A stretch of DNA of 64,000 nt. Source: Aquimarina sp. ERC-38 (GTDB lineage Bacteria; Bacteroidota; Bacteroidia; Flavobacteriales; Flavobacteriaceae). The DNA lies in NCBI RefSeq assembly GCF_026222555.1, contig NZ_CP098511.1, positions 2,151,501 through 2,215,500 of the forward strand, given 5' to 3'. A model generated the notes under the pieces. The model had not been told where the DNA came from, did not search any database, and saw nothing but the letters and a program-made list of their open reading frames with translations. Below, in pieces: positions 1-9,956 of the stretch (the first letter of the stretch is position 1; each line of letters starts with the position of its first letter). The position numbers were made by a program, and so were the translations under genes.

Positions 1-1451
1 ATTTTTGTAGTAGTCCCATCTTTAGTTACGGTAACCGTTGAGGTTTTAGAGAAATTCCCATCCACAGATTTAGCAGTGATCACTGCTCTACCAGCTTTTA
101 CAGCTCTTACCACTCCATCTGCATTTACTGTAGCCACAGAGGGATTACCTGATGTAAAAGTAATTCTTTTTACGGTAGCATTAGCAGGAGTTACATTTGC
201 GGCTAACTTTCTAGTAGTTCCTGCTTTTAAAGTCATAGTAGCAGGAGAAAGGTTAATTCCGGTAACCGGAATTTTTGTATTATCATTACCTTTAGTAGGC
301 TTATATACTCGAAGCCAATCTACTTTCATAGTATTTTTAGCAGGATCTTTTAAATCTTTATCGCTAGGTGTACGTCCTGCATCTACATGCCAGTTTTGAG
401 ATTCCACATTAATGATAATATCCATAGCCTTATTAAACCCAGCTCCTTTTTGGAAATTATACGGATCAATAATACTAACTGAAGAAGCATTACTAGCTTT
501 CTTTAAAGTTTGTAGCGAATAAGACTTACTAGTTTGAAATCGCGTCATTGCTTGGAAACCGTCCTTTTTAAAGTTCAACCTTCCGTTAGTCATCGTAGGA
601 TACTCATAAGTCCAGGTATTGTTTCTATTAGTTGCTACTGCTTTGTCATAAAGCACGCGTACTAACTTACCATCGATGTAATATTCAAAATGGAAAGGAC
701 TAATCCAGTTAACTCCAATACGAACATATCTTCTGTTTCCTTTGTTCCAGTGATATTCTCCCCAGTTCTTAACAGTAGGCGTACCCCACCAGCTATTAAA
801 ATCACGTGGTTGATAGTCTGTAAAAGGTTGGCGAACAAAAGAATGGTGGCTTAAGTGAATAAATTCGGCAAAAAATGCATTTCCATGTTCATTACCCCCG
901 TAACATTCGATAACGTCAATTTCTTGTGTATCATCAGGACTTAATAACCAAACATCGGATGCTAAAACAATATCAGCAACACTTACCCGTGCCTCTACAA
1001 ATACCGGATATTTAACTCTTGAATTTGAAGTAATACAACCGGAACTAATACCATCTTGAGGCCGTCCCATTTTATTAGGAAGCCGTGTAGGTGGCAAGTC
1101 TTCTTTATTACGATTCCATCGAGAGGCTTCTAATACAAGGTCATTTCCATCTACAGATACATGGTTGTATTTCCAATAGGTTGTGCCTGGTCCGTCCCAA
1201 CCATTGTGATAAAAATTGTACCACTTTTTTCCTCCGAAATCACTGCGTTTATTCGTTTTCTTAAAGACATAATTAAAGTCATCTGAGGGTGCTTCTAGTA
1301 ATTTCCAGGTTGATCCAGGGCTAGCTTGAGCCGGAACCGGAATTCCCTTCCAATCCTGGGCAAAAAAGGAAAATGTGCATAAGAAGAGCAAAAGCGAGAG
1401 TCGCTTTCGGGTCACAAATAATAGATTTGTTCTGTGCGTTAAAAATTTCAT
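1..1451 (-). CDS. GH16 beta-agarase, secreted (C-terminus beyond window)
   Basis: Secreted endo-hydrolase of agar-type galactans. The ATG at 1451 opens a hydrophobic signal peptide ending near FFAQ (about residue 32). The GH16 catalytic domain follows (about residues 33-395), with the EIDVIE motif giving nucleophile E177, D179 and acid/base E182. The length and aromatic-rich blocks around the motif look like beta-agarases of marine flavobacteria. From about residue 402 a bacterial Ig-like (Big_2) domain begins, related to the one in the GH86 enzyme next door, and the reading frame is still open at base 1. A CBM and/or T9SS sorting domain probably follows outside the window (inference). The gene is transcribed in the same direction as the downstream-numbered GH86 gene but is separated from it by a terminator-like hairpin. 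Agarase rather than porphyranase is the better guess; the subfamily was not tested. Confidence 0.85.
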   Translation of the reverse strand, partial: MKFLTHRTNLLFVTRKRLSLLLFLCTFSFFAQDWKGIPVPAQASPGSTWKLLEAPSDDFNYVFKKTNKRSDFGGKKWYNFYHNGWDGPGTTYWKYNHVSVDGNDLVLEASRWNRNKEDLPPTRLPNKMGRPQDGISSGCITSNSRVKYPVFVEARVSVADIVLASDVWLLSPDDTQEIDVIECYGGNEHGNAFFAEFIHLSHHSFVRQPFTDYQPRDFNSWWGTPTVKNWGEYHWNKGNRRYVRIGVNWISPFHFEYYIDGKLVRVLYDKAVATNRNNTWTYEYPTMTNGRLNFKKDGFQAMTRFQTSKSYSLQTLKKASNASSVSIIDPYNFQKGAGFNKAMDIIINVESQNWHVDAGRTPSDKDLKDPAKNTMKVDWLRVYKPTKGNDNTKIPVTGINLSPATMTLKAGTTRKLAANVTPANATVKRITFTSGNPSVATVNADGVVRAVKAGRAVITAKSVDGNFSKTSTVTVTKDGTTTK

Positions 1452-1852
1452 AGTTTATAATTTATAATTTATAGTTGAATTCAAATTTTGATAGCTATAC
1501 AATTTTAAGAGTATCCCATTTTTCTTAATTACATGCAAACTATTCGCTAGGATTACCAAGTAATTAGAAATATTAATATTACTTTAACTGTATGTTCCTT
1601 AGCTTTTAAAATGATTTTGTGTTATAAATAGTTAGTTAAAAAACTATTATTTCTAGTAGACCAAAAATATTTTTCTTTAGTTTTTCGAAATAAAAGTACA
1701 GGTTTTTTAATAGAATGACAATTAAATTTGGTTGTTATAAGTGTCATTTTTCATAATCGTAAAAATTTCTAATTTGTTATATTTTTAATGAATGAATAAA
1801 ACTACCGATTGAAATACCATATCGTGTTTCAATCGGTAGTTTAAAAATTTAA
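1452..1852. other. Intergenic region, AT-rich
   Basis: About 400 bases between two same-strand glycoside hydrolase genes. It holds the terminator hairpin at 1798-1842 and must contain the leader/promoter of the GH16 gene. No ORF, RNA gene or operator-like direct repeat was recognised. Confidence 0.6.
1798..1842 (-). terminator. Hairpin terminator after GH86 gene
   Basis: Perfect 16-bp inverted repeat (AAACTACCGATTGAAA and its complement) with a 13-base loop, 10 bases beyond the stop codon of the GH86 gene and followed by T-rich sequence on the minus strand. Confidence 0.8.
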
Positions 1853-4800
1853 TTATTTTTTAACTAATTTTAAAGTTCTGTTTCCTAAGGCTTGATTGAC
1901 AAGCGTAAGGAAGTATATTCCCTGTGGTAAGCTGTCAATGTTAAGGATATGATCTTTGCTAAGTTCCTGATCTAAATATTTAGAACCTTTAACGTCATAT
2001 ACCTTTATCATATGTGGCTCATCCTGTGCTAATCCTTGAATAAATACTTTACCTGTAGCAGGATTTGGAAATAAAAGGATATTTTGCTCTGGTAACTTAT
2101 TAACTATATTACCAGAACTTCTAACAGAAGAACCAGTACTTAAAATAATTTTATCTAAATTCCACTGCCAGGTAGCATTACTAGAAGCCTCTATTCTAAT
2201 AGTATGAGGACCAGCAGCTAAAGTTACCGTACCGTCTGCAAATGCTGTAAAGTCATCCCAGTCTCCGTTTGTAGGAACATTAGAAGTAGAAGCTACTACA
2301 CCATCTACTAACATTCTGATTTGAGATCCTCTAACAGGCGTAGAAATTAAATAGTTAATAGCATAAGTTCCGGCTGTAGCAATATTTATCTCATACTCTG
2401 TCCAGTCACCATTATTCACATAATTGATATTAGTTGCTGTCCTATTAACTCCTGATCCAGGTCCACCTGCAAAAGCATCATCAAAATCTCCACCGGTACG
2501 TACAAAATCTTCAGCTTCAATAATTAAAGTAGTTTCCGTATCAACAGAAGTAGTACCTACGGTAACTACACTAGATCCTGTAAATCCACCATCAACGGTA
2601 GTAGCTGTGATAGTAGCTCTACCAGCACTTACTGCAGTAACCACACCACCTGTGCTAACGGTAGCAATGCCAGGATTTGATGAAGTCCAATTTAATCCCT
2701 TGTTTGTAGCATTAGAAGGAATCACATTAGCCGTAACTGCAGCGTTCTGACCTGGTGCTAATGATAAGGTGCTTACAGGCACGTTAATGCCAGTTACAGC
2801 AATCGGATCAGTATCTGCATCTGATCTTCCCGGTACTTTACTGAATTCCCAGGTAAGTAAATTCACTACGTTTACTTCCCCGTTATGACGGAAATCGATT
2901 ACAATGTCATTGTTTTGCTTAATCAGATTTGTTGGAATTGGGATTTCTAAAGTCCCGAACCATCTACTTCTGTTCTGATCCCCACCTCTCCAGTCAATAG
3001 GGGCTTCTATCTCAGTTCCGTTGAATACTAATTTGGTGATACTTAGAAAGCTATCCGGATCGTTATCATCATCGTTAAATAGGTTTGCTGTTACTTTTAG
3101 CATCGCTTCAGCCTGTGCCGGGTTGGAAGGTACGGTTACCCCGTTTACAGAAAAACTATTGTCCCCTGGTTTAATCTCTACTCGCTCGTTATTGCTAACT
3201 GCTTCACCATAGAACTTTTTCTCAATAGAATTCTGGTTGATGCTGATGTCACTAGCATAGGTATATTTGATAATCATAGTCCCATCTGCTGCTAACTCTA
3301 CAGAACCTGGGGCAGTAGTACTTGTAGTATTGTCTAGTTTTACGTCCCTTATCCCGGATAAGTATAAATGCTTGGTATTTACACTTTGCAGGTTAGGGGT
3401 GTTACCAAAGAAGTTAAGGTTAAGGTCCCTGGCTATGGGTTCTAAGTTGTTTAAAATCAGGTAAACATCATTCCCGTCAATATAAGCATCTACTTGGATA
3501 TCAGGATCGGTAGACTTTGTATCTACCCGGGTACCTTTTACTTCTGACCAAAGTTCGAACCATTTAATATAGTCACTCCATTCCCATTCACCATCACCGT
3601 CATCATCCCGTAGCATTTTGTACTGATACCTGTATTCAGGTCTACCGTCTCCGTTGGTATCTGTATCCCCCCACTGTGCTTTGATAGGGGTAAAGGGCAT
3701 TGATAGTTCGATGTAGTCCGGTCTTTCTAAGAACTGCATTAGCATGGCACTAAAGGGCTTCATGATCTCCCAATCATACCGGGTATCATGCGGTCTGAAA
3801 TCCCAGGAACCATTTACCCCTCCGTATTCTGAAATTACGACGGGTTTTCTATTTTCTGCTCCGTTTTTAGAAACATCATACCATTCCAACATTTCCAGGG
3901 TAGCTTCTACATGTCCACCCCTTCTGGTCACCCCTCCGTTATTATCATAACTAGGCCAGTCATATAAGTGTACTGCATAAAAGTCCATATTCTCACCGGC
4001 AGTATCCATAAAACCTTTCCAGATAACATCCCACTGGAACCATGGTTGCTTTCTGTCAATAAAGAAAGAAGGTTTGTCCACCTGACTGATTGCATAGTTG
4101 ATTGCTGCCTGGTCACCGGGTGTATCCCCGTAGAAATTTTTAGGATAATCTACATTTTTAAACCTGGAAAAACCGTCTCCTCTAAACAGGTCATGAAGCC
4201 CCCAGGTCATACCCCCAATCTTAGGTGCCCTGCTACCCAACTTCTCTTTAACCCCTTTGGCAACCAGGTTATGGTATTCAAAAATATCTTCCCAACTGGA
4301 CATCATAAACTGTCCTGTGTTCAACACAAAGTCAGGTTCGTTGATTACCTCCCAGTACTTTGGTAAAGGCATTTCATTGTTATCTTCTGTTGAAAAGAAT
4401 TCGTCCATATATTGAACTACCCATTCCGCAGAAGTTTCAATATCTTGTGGAAGCCAGGTAGCTCCATTGGCACGTCCCCAAGTGGAACCACTGGGGTGAC
4501 GATAGGACAAAGTAGGATAGGTAGGGTGGGGGTTGGTACCCATGATCATACTTTGTATCTTATCTTTAAATTGCACGCGGTCCTCATCAACGAGGCGGTC
4601 TTCAAAAAAACCACGCCAAAACCCTAACATGTTGGATAAGCTATCCCTATCGTGTTTGTTACGCCTGTCCGGATCTGCCGGGGTAAACCCAAACAAAAAA
4701 GATGCGTTACCGTTATCCCTACCAAAATAAGCATCCAGGTCATCAATAAGGTATTTCGCTTTGTCCATTTCTCCTTCCCAGTCACCTTCGTATAGGTTGG

Positions 4801-4957
4801 AATGGATGGTAATGTGTCGTTCCCTCCCGAAGTCCGAAACTCCGTTTACCGAATGTTTGATATCGACGTTTACATCGACCTCAACATTTTGGGCTATACC
4901 TGCTATCGGAAATAGCATCAGGAGCCCGATAAAATAAAATAGTCTGTGTTTTTTCAT
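1853..4957 (-). CDS. GH86 beta-agarase/porphyranase with Big_2, CBM6 and T9SS domains
   Basis: Endo-acting agar or porphyran hydrolase exported through the T9SS. Domains in order: signal peptide (residues 1-23); GH86 (beta/alpha)8 barrel with accessory beta domains (about 25-710), with the acid/base in WEVINEP (E207) and the nucleophile in VVISEYGG (E377); a DxDxDG-type calcium-like loop (TDTNGDGR) near residue 440; Big_2 domain (about 719-800); CBM6-like domain (about 809-939) beginning IIEAEDF; T9SS type A sorting domain (about 959-1034) with FPNPATGKV and a basic tail. At 1034 aa it is long for the family because of the added binding modules. It is flanked by another agarase gene. Two copies of the candidate PUL operator lie about 0.55-0.6 kb upstream. 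Whether it prefers agarose or porphyran cannot be decided here. Confidence 0.88.
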   Translation of the reverse strand: MKKHRLFYFIGLLMLFPIAGIAQNVEVDVNVDIKHSVNGVSDFGRERHITIHSNLYEGDWEGEMDKAKYLIDDLDAYFGRDNGNASFLFGFTPADPDRRNKHDRDSLSNMLGFWRGFFEDRLVDEDRVQFKDKIQSMIMGTNPHPTYPTLSYRHPSGSTWGRANGATWLPQDIETSAEWVVQYMDEFFSTEDNNEMPLPKYWEVINEPDFVLNTGQFMMSSWEDIFEYHNLVAKGVKEKLGSRAPKIGGMTWGLHDLFRGDGFSRFKNVDYPKNFYGDTPGDQAAINYAISQVDKPSFFIDRKQPWFQWDVIWKGFMDTAGENMDFYAVHLYDWPSYDNNGGVTRRGGHVEATLEMLEWYDVSKNGAENRKPVVISEYGGVNGSWDFRPHDTRYDWEIMKPFSAMLMQFLERPDYIELSMPFTPIKAQWGDTDTNGDGRPEYRYQYKMLRDDDGDGEWEWSDYIKWFELWSEVKGTRVDTKSTDPDIQVDAYIDGNDVYLILNNLEPIARDLNLNFFGNTPNLQSVNTKHLYLSGIRDVKLDNTTSTTAPGSVELAADGTMIIKYTYASDISINQNSIEKKFYGEAVSNNERVEIKPGDNSFSVNGVTVPSNPAQAEAMLKVTANLFNDDDNDPDSFLSITKLVFNGTEIEAPIDWRGGDQNRSRWFGTLEIPIPTNLIKQNNDIVIDFRHNGEVNVVNLLTWEFSKVPGRSDADTDPIAVTGINVPVSTLSLAPGQNAAVTANVIPSNATNKGLNWTSSNPGIATVSTGGVVTAVSAGRATITATTVDGGFTGSSVVTVGTTSVDTETTLIIEAEDFVRTGGDFDDAFAGGPGSGVNRTATNINYVNNGDWTEYEINIATAGTYAINYLISTPVRGSQIRMLVDGVVASTSNVPTNGDWDDFTAFADGTVTLAAGPHTIRIEASSNATWQWNLDKIILSTGSSVRSSGNIVNKLPEQNILLFPNPATGKVFIQGLAQDEPHMIKVYDVKGSKYLDQELSKDHILNIDSLPQGIYFLTLVNQALGNRTLKLVKK

Positions 4958-5506
4958 AGTTAAAATTTAAAATATTGTTTATGTAAATTATGTTGGTTAA
5001 ATAAAGTCATAAGTATATTTTTTAGCTCAAATTGGCTTACATCATAATGCTTTCAAAATGCCTTAATTTTAGAAGACATTGAGCAAGTTCAACCGGTAGT
5101 TAATTGATTACATATAGATGTAACCATAACTACTTATGAGATTTTAAATAAATAAAGGCTAAGAGGTGGTAAAATTCTTTATAATAGTTTTTATAAAAAG
5201 ATTCTTTACCGAGTTTGTGTTAACTGTCGTCATAGTTATTAATTGTTAATTAAAATGTAAAGGAATTAAGAATTCCTCATATTGTTTGTGTTCTTTAATG
5301 TCAAAATATTTTTGAATCAATTAAACCTTATGATCAAAATCAGTTTAAACAATTATCGATTTAAAAATATCTAATGAACATATAATTAATAAGTGAAATG
5401 TTATTCTGAAATATATGGTTAGTTCTACCTATTCCCTAAAAAAGCAATAACACTTATAACTTGATGGTAAAATTACACGATGTAAGTAATTAAAATTTAT
5501 TTTGAC

Positions 5507-5524
5507 GTAGACTAGAACTGAACA
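5507..5524 (-). promoter_or_regulatory. Candidate PUL operator, site E1
   Basis: On the minus strand it reads TGTTCAGTTCTAGTCTAC. It fits the pattern TGT..A.....[TA]GTCTA seen upstream of susC, the GH2 operon and the small T9SS gene (half-sites 11 bp apart). It lies 42 bp, about four helical turns, from a second site in the same orientation. It is 550 bp from the GH86 start, farther than usual. Confidence 0.4.
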
Positions 5525-5548
5525 AATGCTAATTATGCTATTTATCAA

Positions 5549-5566
5549 CTAGACAATAAGTATACT
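5549..5566 (-). promoter_or_regulatory. Candidate PUL operator, site E2
   Basis: On the minus strand it reads AGTATACTTATTGTCTAG. The second half-site TGTCTAG(TT) is identical to those near 17061, 17410 and 47435; the first half-site is weaker. Confidence 0.4.
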
Positions 5567-6187
5567 GAATCCTGATGATTTAAGTAATAGGTAATAATTT
5601 AGTTATTTTATTATTCATTATTCATAAATATACTTCCAAAAATAGCATATTCGGTTTTACTATAGATTTTTTTTAAAAACAACGTATAAATATGTTTTTA
5701 TAAATTTCCCTTCTAAAATTGAAAGAAAAAGACTACTTAATGTAGGAAAAAATTATTCTTAAAATGTAATATTTTAAATTTCTAAAGTTTAGAATATCCT
5801 ATTTGTATGTGAAATTATAAGATGTAGAGGTAACACCTACTATTCATTTTATAGCTATTTACTATTAAATAATGGGTAGTTAAAAAATTCGTTGATCTTA
5901 AATAGAATTTTCCGATTAGGAACAGATAAGTGAACTATGACCTATAACATATCTAAAATGATATTTCATCCTTCTTAAAGAAATAACAATAAAATTTAAT
6001 GTTCAACATTCTTACTATGATCGTTTTTAGCGAAGTTGAGAGAAATAACAATTCAATTTTTGTATTATTTAATGTTTCTTTTGCTATTTAAAACTGAATA
6101 GTATGTTTATTCCTTTTCGAATGTCTCCAGTTTCTCATATTAAGATGATACTTCTTAAACCTACAGGAATTAGTATTATCCATATTA

Positions 6188-8062
6188 TCATTTGCTAACT
6201 GTTATTGTATTTTTGTTCTTCTTTGTAGCAGAAATCTTATATAATATAGTTTTATGATCGCCTTCTCCAATCTCTATCGTATAGGTTCCTTTTTTAAGAA
6301 CCTTAGGTTGATATACATCTCCTTTTACACGAATAGAAGAGATCAAAGAGTGGGTATAACTATCCCTTATAGTCACAACTTGATTCGCTTTATGAAGTAG
6401 TAATCGTGGAAGTTCATATCCTTCGGAGATATTAAAATTATCTAATTGAGAAATTGTTATTGGCCATCCTTCATACTGCTTACTACTAGTGTTTGTAATG
6501 TCAATATTTCTAGGCCAACATTCGAAGGTAATGGTCCGGTTATTTTTATGGAATTTTACAATACCAATTCCGGCAGCTCTTGTGGATAATAGTTTTCCTT
6601 TATTAATTTCGTTTTCCGTAGGATTGGCTACCGCCATTACGGTCATTTTGTTACCAAAACCATCTAGAAACTTACCAGTATAATCAGGGGCAGTACCGTA
6701 GTTTTTTTTGATAGTTGATTCTTTTGAAGGTTTCCACCAGCGTAACCATAAATTAGCAATGGCAGGAGTGGCAAATGAGTATCCTGCATCTCCAAAGTTA
6801 TCAATTCCATGTTGAATAAATGAAGCTAAATGCTGATCACCGGCAATCATCGGTGAAAAACTTTTACGAATAACAGATAATGCTTTATTTCTGGCAGATT
6901 GTGGCCAGGCATTACTATCAAAATCCTGAGTAATTTCTCGAGTTGATTTTCCTGTATAGTTACTTACCTGTGCAAATATGGTTTGAGAAAGCACTGCTTT
7001 CATTTCACTATCCGACCAATCTGTAGTCCATTCTTCTAAAAAATCCAATTGTCTTTTCCCTAATAAAGAAGCTCCTTTTATATCTAATTTATTTACATCC
7101 AGAGTTCTATTAAAAAGAACTTCTGATGGACCATTTTTAAAAATCTCCGGATTTTGGCGAGCTACTTCGGTTAGACCGGACTTGAATTTGCGATCCTCAA
7201 GAATAGCAAAGCTAATACCTCCCCATTTTAAATCCGTATAATATACTCCTATCCCCCTGGCAATAGGGGTAGGGTCGTAAGGATCCGGTAGATGACTGGT
7301 TTGAGCTCTTTCTACTTCATTTATATACGCTATTGGCATATAGTATCCACCGTGAATACCGCGTCTGGAATTTGATTTAATTCCGCCCTGACCCCAAATA
7401 TTACCCTGACCGACGTCATGATCATCCGTAATACAGATCGTAGGTGTATTACGAATAATATCCCCAAAGTCCCGTCCGAACTTTAACCAATGTAAAAGAT
7501 GTTCACTATGTTCGTATACCTGGTCTCCGGCAAAAAATAATAAGTCGGGTTTAATTTTTTTAAAATTGTCAACAATATCCTTTCTGGAAATATCACCACC
7601 ATGTTCGGCATACGAAGAATTGCATGAAAGTACCCCCATTACAAAGTCGTTTTTATCTACCGGATTCTTTCTTATGATACCTTCATAGGTAGCTTTTTCA
7701 TTGTAAACTACACGATAGGTTACTTCACGAGTATCATCCCAGTTCTCTACGCTAAAGGGAGCGGTATATCCAGGGTAGATAATATTGGTTCTAGCAATTT
7801 CTTGCCATTTATTATTTTGCTTTATTTCTAATGTAGCTTCAAAAGGCTCAAAATTTTTAATCGGATAGAATTGAGCGGTGAGTTTCAATTTTTTTTCATG
7901 AACCGTATACATCGCAAAACATATCCTGTCCTCTAGCTCGTTCGTAGCAATATAAGAATAAACATTTTCTGTTTGTGCCCCTGAATAAAGCGATTGGATT
8001 AAAAGTACAATGAGGAAGAATGATTGCTTTAATCTATAATGAGTTGGTTTGTTTTTTTTCAT
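6188..8062 (-). CDS. PhoD-like metallophosphoesterase, secreted
   Basis: Predicted exported metal-dependent phosphatase or phosphodiesterase of the PhoD family. The ATG at 8062 is preferred because it opens a standard signal peptide (MKKNKPTHYR... to SLYSGAQ); the open frame extends 19 codons further without adding anything. The metal-binding blocks are present in order: VLSCNSSY, FAGDQVYEH (D180 in this numbering), ITDDHDVGQGN and IAGDQHLAS, followed by a C-terminal beta domain. The protein is about 624 aa, a normal length. It sits between GH86 and GH16 genes on the same strand, so it is probably used while the alga is being digested. Whether it frees phosphate from algal material or hydrolyses another ester is unknown. 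It lacks a T9SS tail. Confidence 0.75.
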   Translation of the reverse strand: MKKNKPTHYRLKQSFFLIVLLIQSLYSGAQTENVYSYIATNELEDRICFAMYTVHEKKLKLTAQFYPIKNFEPFEATLEIKQNNKWQEIARTNIIYPGYTAPFSVENWDDTREVTYRVVYNEKATYEGIIRKNPVDKNDFVMGVLSCNSSYAEHGGDISRKDIVDNFKKIKPDLLFFAGDQVYEHSEHLLHWLKFGRDFGDIIRNTPTICITDDHDVGQGNIWGQGGIKSNSRRGIHGGYYMPIAYINEVERAQTSHLPDPYDPTPIARGIGVYYTDLKWGGISFAILEDRKFKSGLTEVARQNPEIFKNGPSEVLFNRTLDVNKLDIKGASLLGKRQLDFLEEWTTDWSDSEMKAVLSQTIFAQVSNYTGKSTREITQDFDSNAWPQSARNKALSVIRKSFSPMIAGDQHLASFIQHGIDNFGDAGYSFATPAIANLWLRWWKPSKESTIKKNYGTAPDYTGKFLDGFGNKMTVMAVANPTENEINKGKLLSTRAAGIGIVKFHKNNRTITFECWPRNIDITNTSSKQYEGWPITISQLDNFNISEGYELPRLLLHKANQVVTIRDSYTHSLISSIRVKGDVYQPKVLKKGTYTIEIGEGDHKTILYKISATKKNKNTITVSK

Positions 8063-8244
8063 CTTTAAGAGTATAGTTTTAATTGATTGGTAAAATAGGT
8101 ATAATTGTAGGTTCAACATAGAAGAATCTTGCCAATTGTATATCTATTATACTAAAAACTACATGAGTTGTCTCTACGGTTTACTATCGTTTTACTTTTA
8201 TTTTTATGTAGCAATATTATTAACCTAATTTTAGTATAAATTAA

Positions 8245-8270
8245 AAAACTGCGGGCTTGCCCGCAGTTTT
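8245..8270 (-). terminator. Rho-independent terminator after GH16 gene
   Basis: Perfect 12-bp stem (AAAACTGCGGGC) with a 2-base loop. Read on the minus strand it is followed by a run of T. It lies about 80 bases past the stop of the GH16 lipoprotein gene and before the PhoD gene. Confidence 0.85.
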
Positions 8271-8351
8271 CGACTGTAAATGTAATATATAAATAAATTA
8301 GAAATTTTAGACCGAACTCATTTTGTTTAAAATTTAATTCAACTTATATAA

Positions 8352-9479
8352 TTATTTACACGCTCGTTTATTCAACTTCCCGTTAGGTGAGTATACTCTA
8401 ATCCAGTCAATAAACATTTTTGTTTCAGGTCCAGACTTGATATCTTTACTTCTGAAGAAAGCATCAGTACCTCCGTATCTCCAAGGTTGTGCCGCTTGAC
8501 TGATTAACATATGCATTTCTCTGGTAAGACCTTTACCACAAGTAGTATAACCTCTTGGATCAATACCATCTTTTCCTTTTAACCCTCTTACCGTTTTAAC
8601 CTTTTTACCATCTACAAAATAGACCAATTCAGTAGGACTTTTCCATAAAACTCCGAAAGTATGAAATTTCTCACTCCAGACCACGTCATTCAATCGGGAA
8701 CAACTAGCATTTGTCTTTTTTCTGGACATCCAGGTATCTTTCTTGGGTTGGTAATCAAATCTTTGCGTAGCTGTTTGTCTAAAAGTATGATGACTTAAAT
8801 GTAATCTGTTAGCAAAATAAGGATTATCTACCTGCTTGCCGTCTACCCTAATTCTTGGACCGTAGGCTTCTAAGTTATCAATTTCTTCTATTTGCGTTTG
8901 TTTACTAATCATCCAAACGGCATTAGCCAATTGAGAATTACTGATTCTTACGCTTGCTTCTTGAAATAGCGGATAACTACTAGTTTCAAGTGAAGAAATC
9001 ATTCCACAAAGCAGTCGTTTTTGATTTCCCTTATCAATTTCAGCTTGAAGAACTAATAACCGATTATTACCTCTGCCACGATAATCATCCTCAAAAGTTA
9101 CCTGTTTACCAGCTCCAGTCCATACGGTAGGTAATGGAGTAAAAGCATTAACATACCCTAACTTCCATTTTTCCTGAAATCTAGGTGATGCCTTACCACC
9201 CTTGTAGTTGAATTCATCAGATAATTCGCTTACTATTTTCCAGCCTCTCATTCCGTTTTGGGCTAAGGGAGTAGCTCGTACCGCCCGGTTTACCGGGGCA
9301 TCAAATAGATTAATGTCTCCCAATCTACAATTAGATAAAACGGGAATTGAACCCTGATTTTTAAAGTCCGGTTCTTCTGAATTGTCATTGCTGTCTGCTG
9401 ATAAAATATCTTCATCTACTTGCTCGCAACTCACACTTAGAAGCAGAAGAAATACTGTTAAAATTTTGAAATTTGTCAT
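8352..9479 (-). CDS. GH16 lipoprotein, beta-agarase/porphyranase type
   Basis: Surface-anchored galactan endo-hydrolase. The signal peptide ends in the lipobox SVSC with Cys18 as the lipid-bearing residue, followed by an acidic linker to about residue 40. The GH16 domain covers the rest (about 70-370), with catalytic EIDNLE (E199, D201, E204). The C-terminus FIDWIRVYSPNG is the usual final GH16 strand, so there is no sorting domain. The 375-aa length is typical of single-domain agarases/porphyranases. The 5' region is remarkable: this leader and start region occur again twice upstream as decayed copies (9732-9842 and 10127-10216). The substrate subfamily (agarase or porphyranase) is not resolvable by eye. 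Confidence 0.82.
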   Translation of the reverse strand: MTNFKILTVFLLLLSVSCEQVDEDILSADSNDNSEEPDFKNQGSIPVLSNCRLGDINLFDAPVNRAVRATPLAQNGMRGWKIVSELSDEFNYKGGKASPRFQEKWKLGYVNAFTPLPTVWTGAGKQVTFEDDYRGRGNNRLLVLQAEIDKGNQKRLLCGMISSLETSSYPLFQEASVRISNSQLANAVWMISKQTQIEEIDNLEAYGPRIRVDGKQVDNPYFANRLHLSHHTFRQTATQRFDYQPKKDTWMSRKKTNASCSRLNDVVWSEKFHTFGVLWKSPTELVYFVDGKKVKTVRGLKGKDGIDPRGYTTCGKGLTREMHMLISQAAQPWRYGGTDAFFRSKDIKSGPETKMFIDWIRVYSPNGKLNKRACK

Positions 9480-9592
9480 AATTTGTTAAGATTAGTTTTT
9501 GTTAGAGAGTTCGTGCTAAAAAGTTTTAAATAGTTATTAGCTATTCAAAAATTTTTAAGTATTACTAAAATAGTTAGTCGTTATCAAGAAAG
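9480..9592 (-). repeat. Leader-region repeat, copy 1 (of 3)
   Basis: The sequence just upstream of the GH16 start, containing TTAGAGAGTTCGTGCTAAAA and TTTAAGTATTACTAAAATAG on the plus strand, recurs at 9843-9956 and, more diverged, at 10217-10325. Together with the following coding leader it forms a tandem unit of about 360-375 bp. Confidence 0.8.
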
Positions 9593-9731
9593 AATAGGGG
9601 TAGAATACCCTTGTAAAGAATGATTTTCAACATCACTTTTACGTACGGAATTCTAATTTTATTCCTTTTTCTATTCTATTATTGTAATTATTTAGAAAAA
9701 GCCTTACAAATAAGTTATAAAGTTAAACCTG

Positions 9732-9842
9732 CTATAAAGGATAAGCTTTATTTAGTGCGAAGTCGTTGTCGTATACCTTCGTTAGATGTTTGCAACTCAC
9801 AAGATAAAGATGAAATACGAATAGAATGTTAGAAGTTGTCAT
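9732..9842 (-). pseudogene. Decayed lipoprotein leader, copy 2
   Basis: A 36-codon frame from ATG 9842 encodes a peptide starting MTTSNILFVFHLYLVSCK. It lines up with the GH16 lipoprotein leader MTNFKILTVFLLLLSVSC, lipobox cysteine included, and stops after 17 more residues. Its upstream DNA matches the upstream DNA of the intact gene. The best reading is the front end of a duplicated gene whose body has been lost. A tiny functional lipoprotein is possible but less likely. Confidence 0.65.
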
Positions 9843-9956
9843 AGTTTGCTAAGATTAGTTTTTGTTAGAGAGTTCGTGCTAAAATGTTTAAAATAGTAGT
9901 TAGTTATTTTAAATATTTTAAGTATTACTAAAATAGTTAGTTGTTGTTATGAAAGA
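9843..9956 (-). repeat. Leader-region repeat, copy 2
   Basis: Near-identical to the region upstream of the intact GH16 gene, sharing TTAGTTTTTGTTAGAGAGTT and AAGTATTACTAAAATAGTTA on the plus strand. Confidence 0.8.

Larger units (their letters stand above)
4958..6187. other. Long AT-rich non-coding region
   Basis: About 1.2 kb without a credible gene on either strand. The only structured signals seen are the two operator-like sites at 5507-5524 and 5549-5566. The rest is AT-rich with stops in all frames. It could contain a long leader or an eroded gene, but no recognisable protein remnant was found. Confidence 0.55.

Noticed and set aside
3968..4366. Long antisense ORFs inside the GH86 gene and similar shadows elsewhere
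   Set aside because: They lie opposite strongly coding frames with recognisable domains and have no motifs of their own.
9620..9832. 70-codon plus-strand ORF in the leader-repeat region
   Set aside because: It overlaps the decayed leader copy on the other strand, has AT-driven composition and no similarity or context as a gene.
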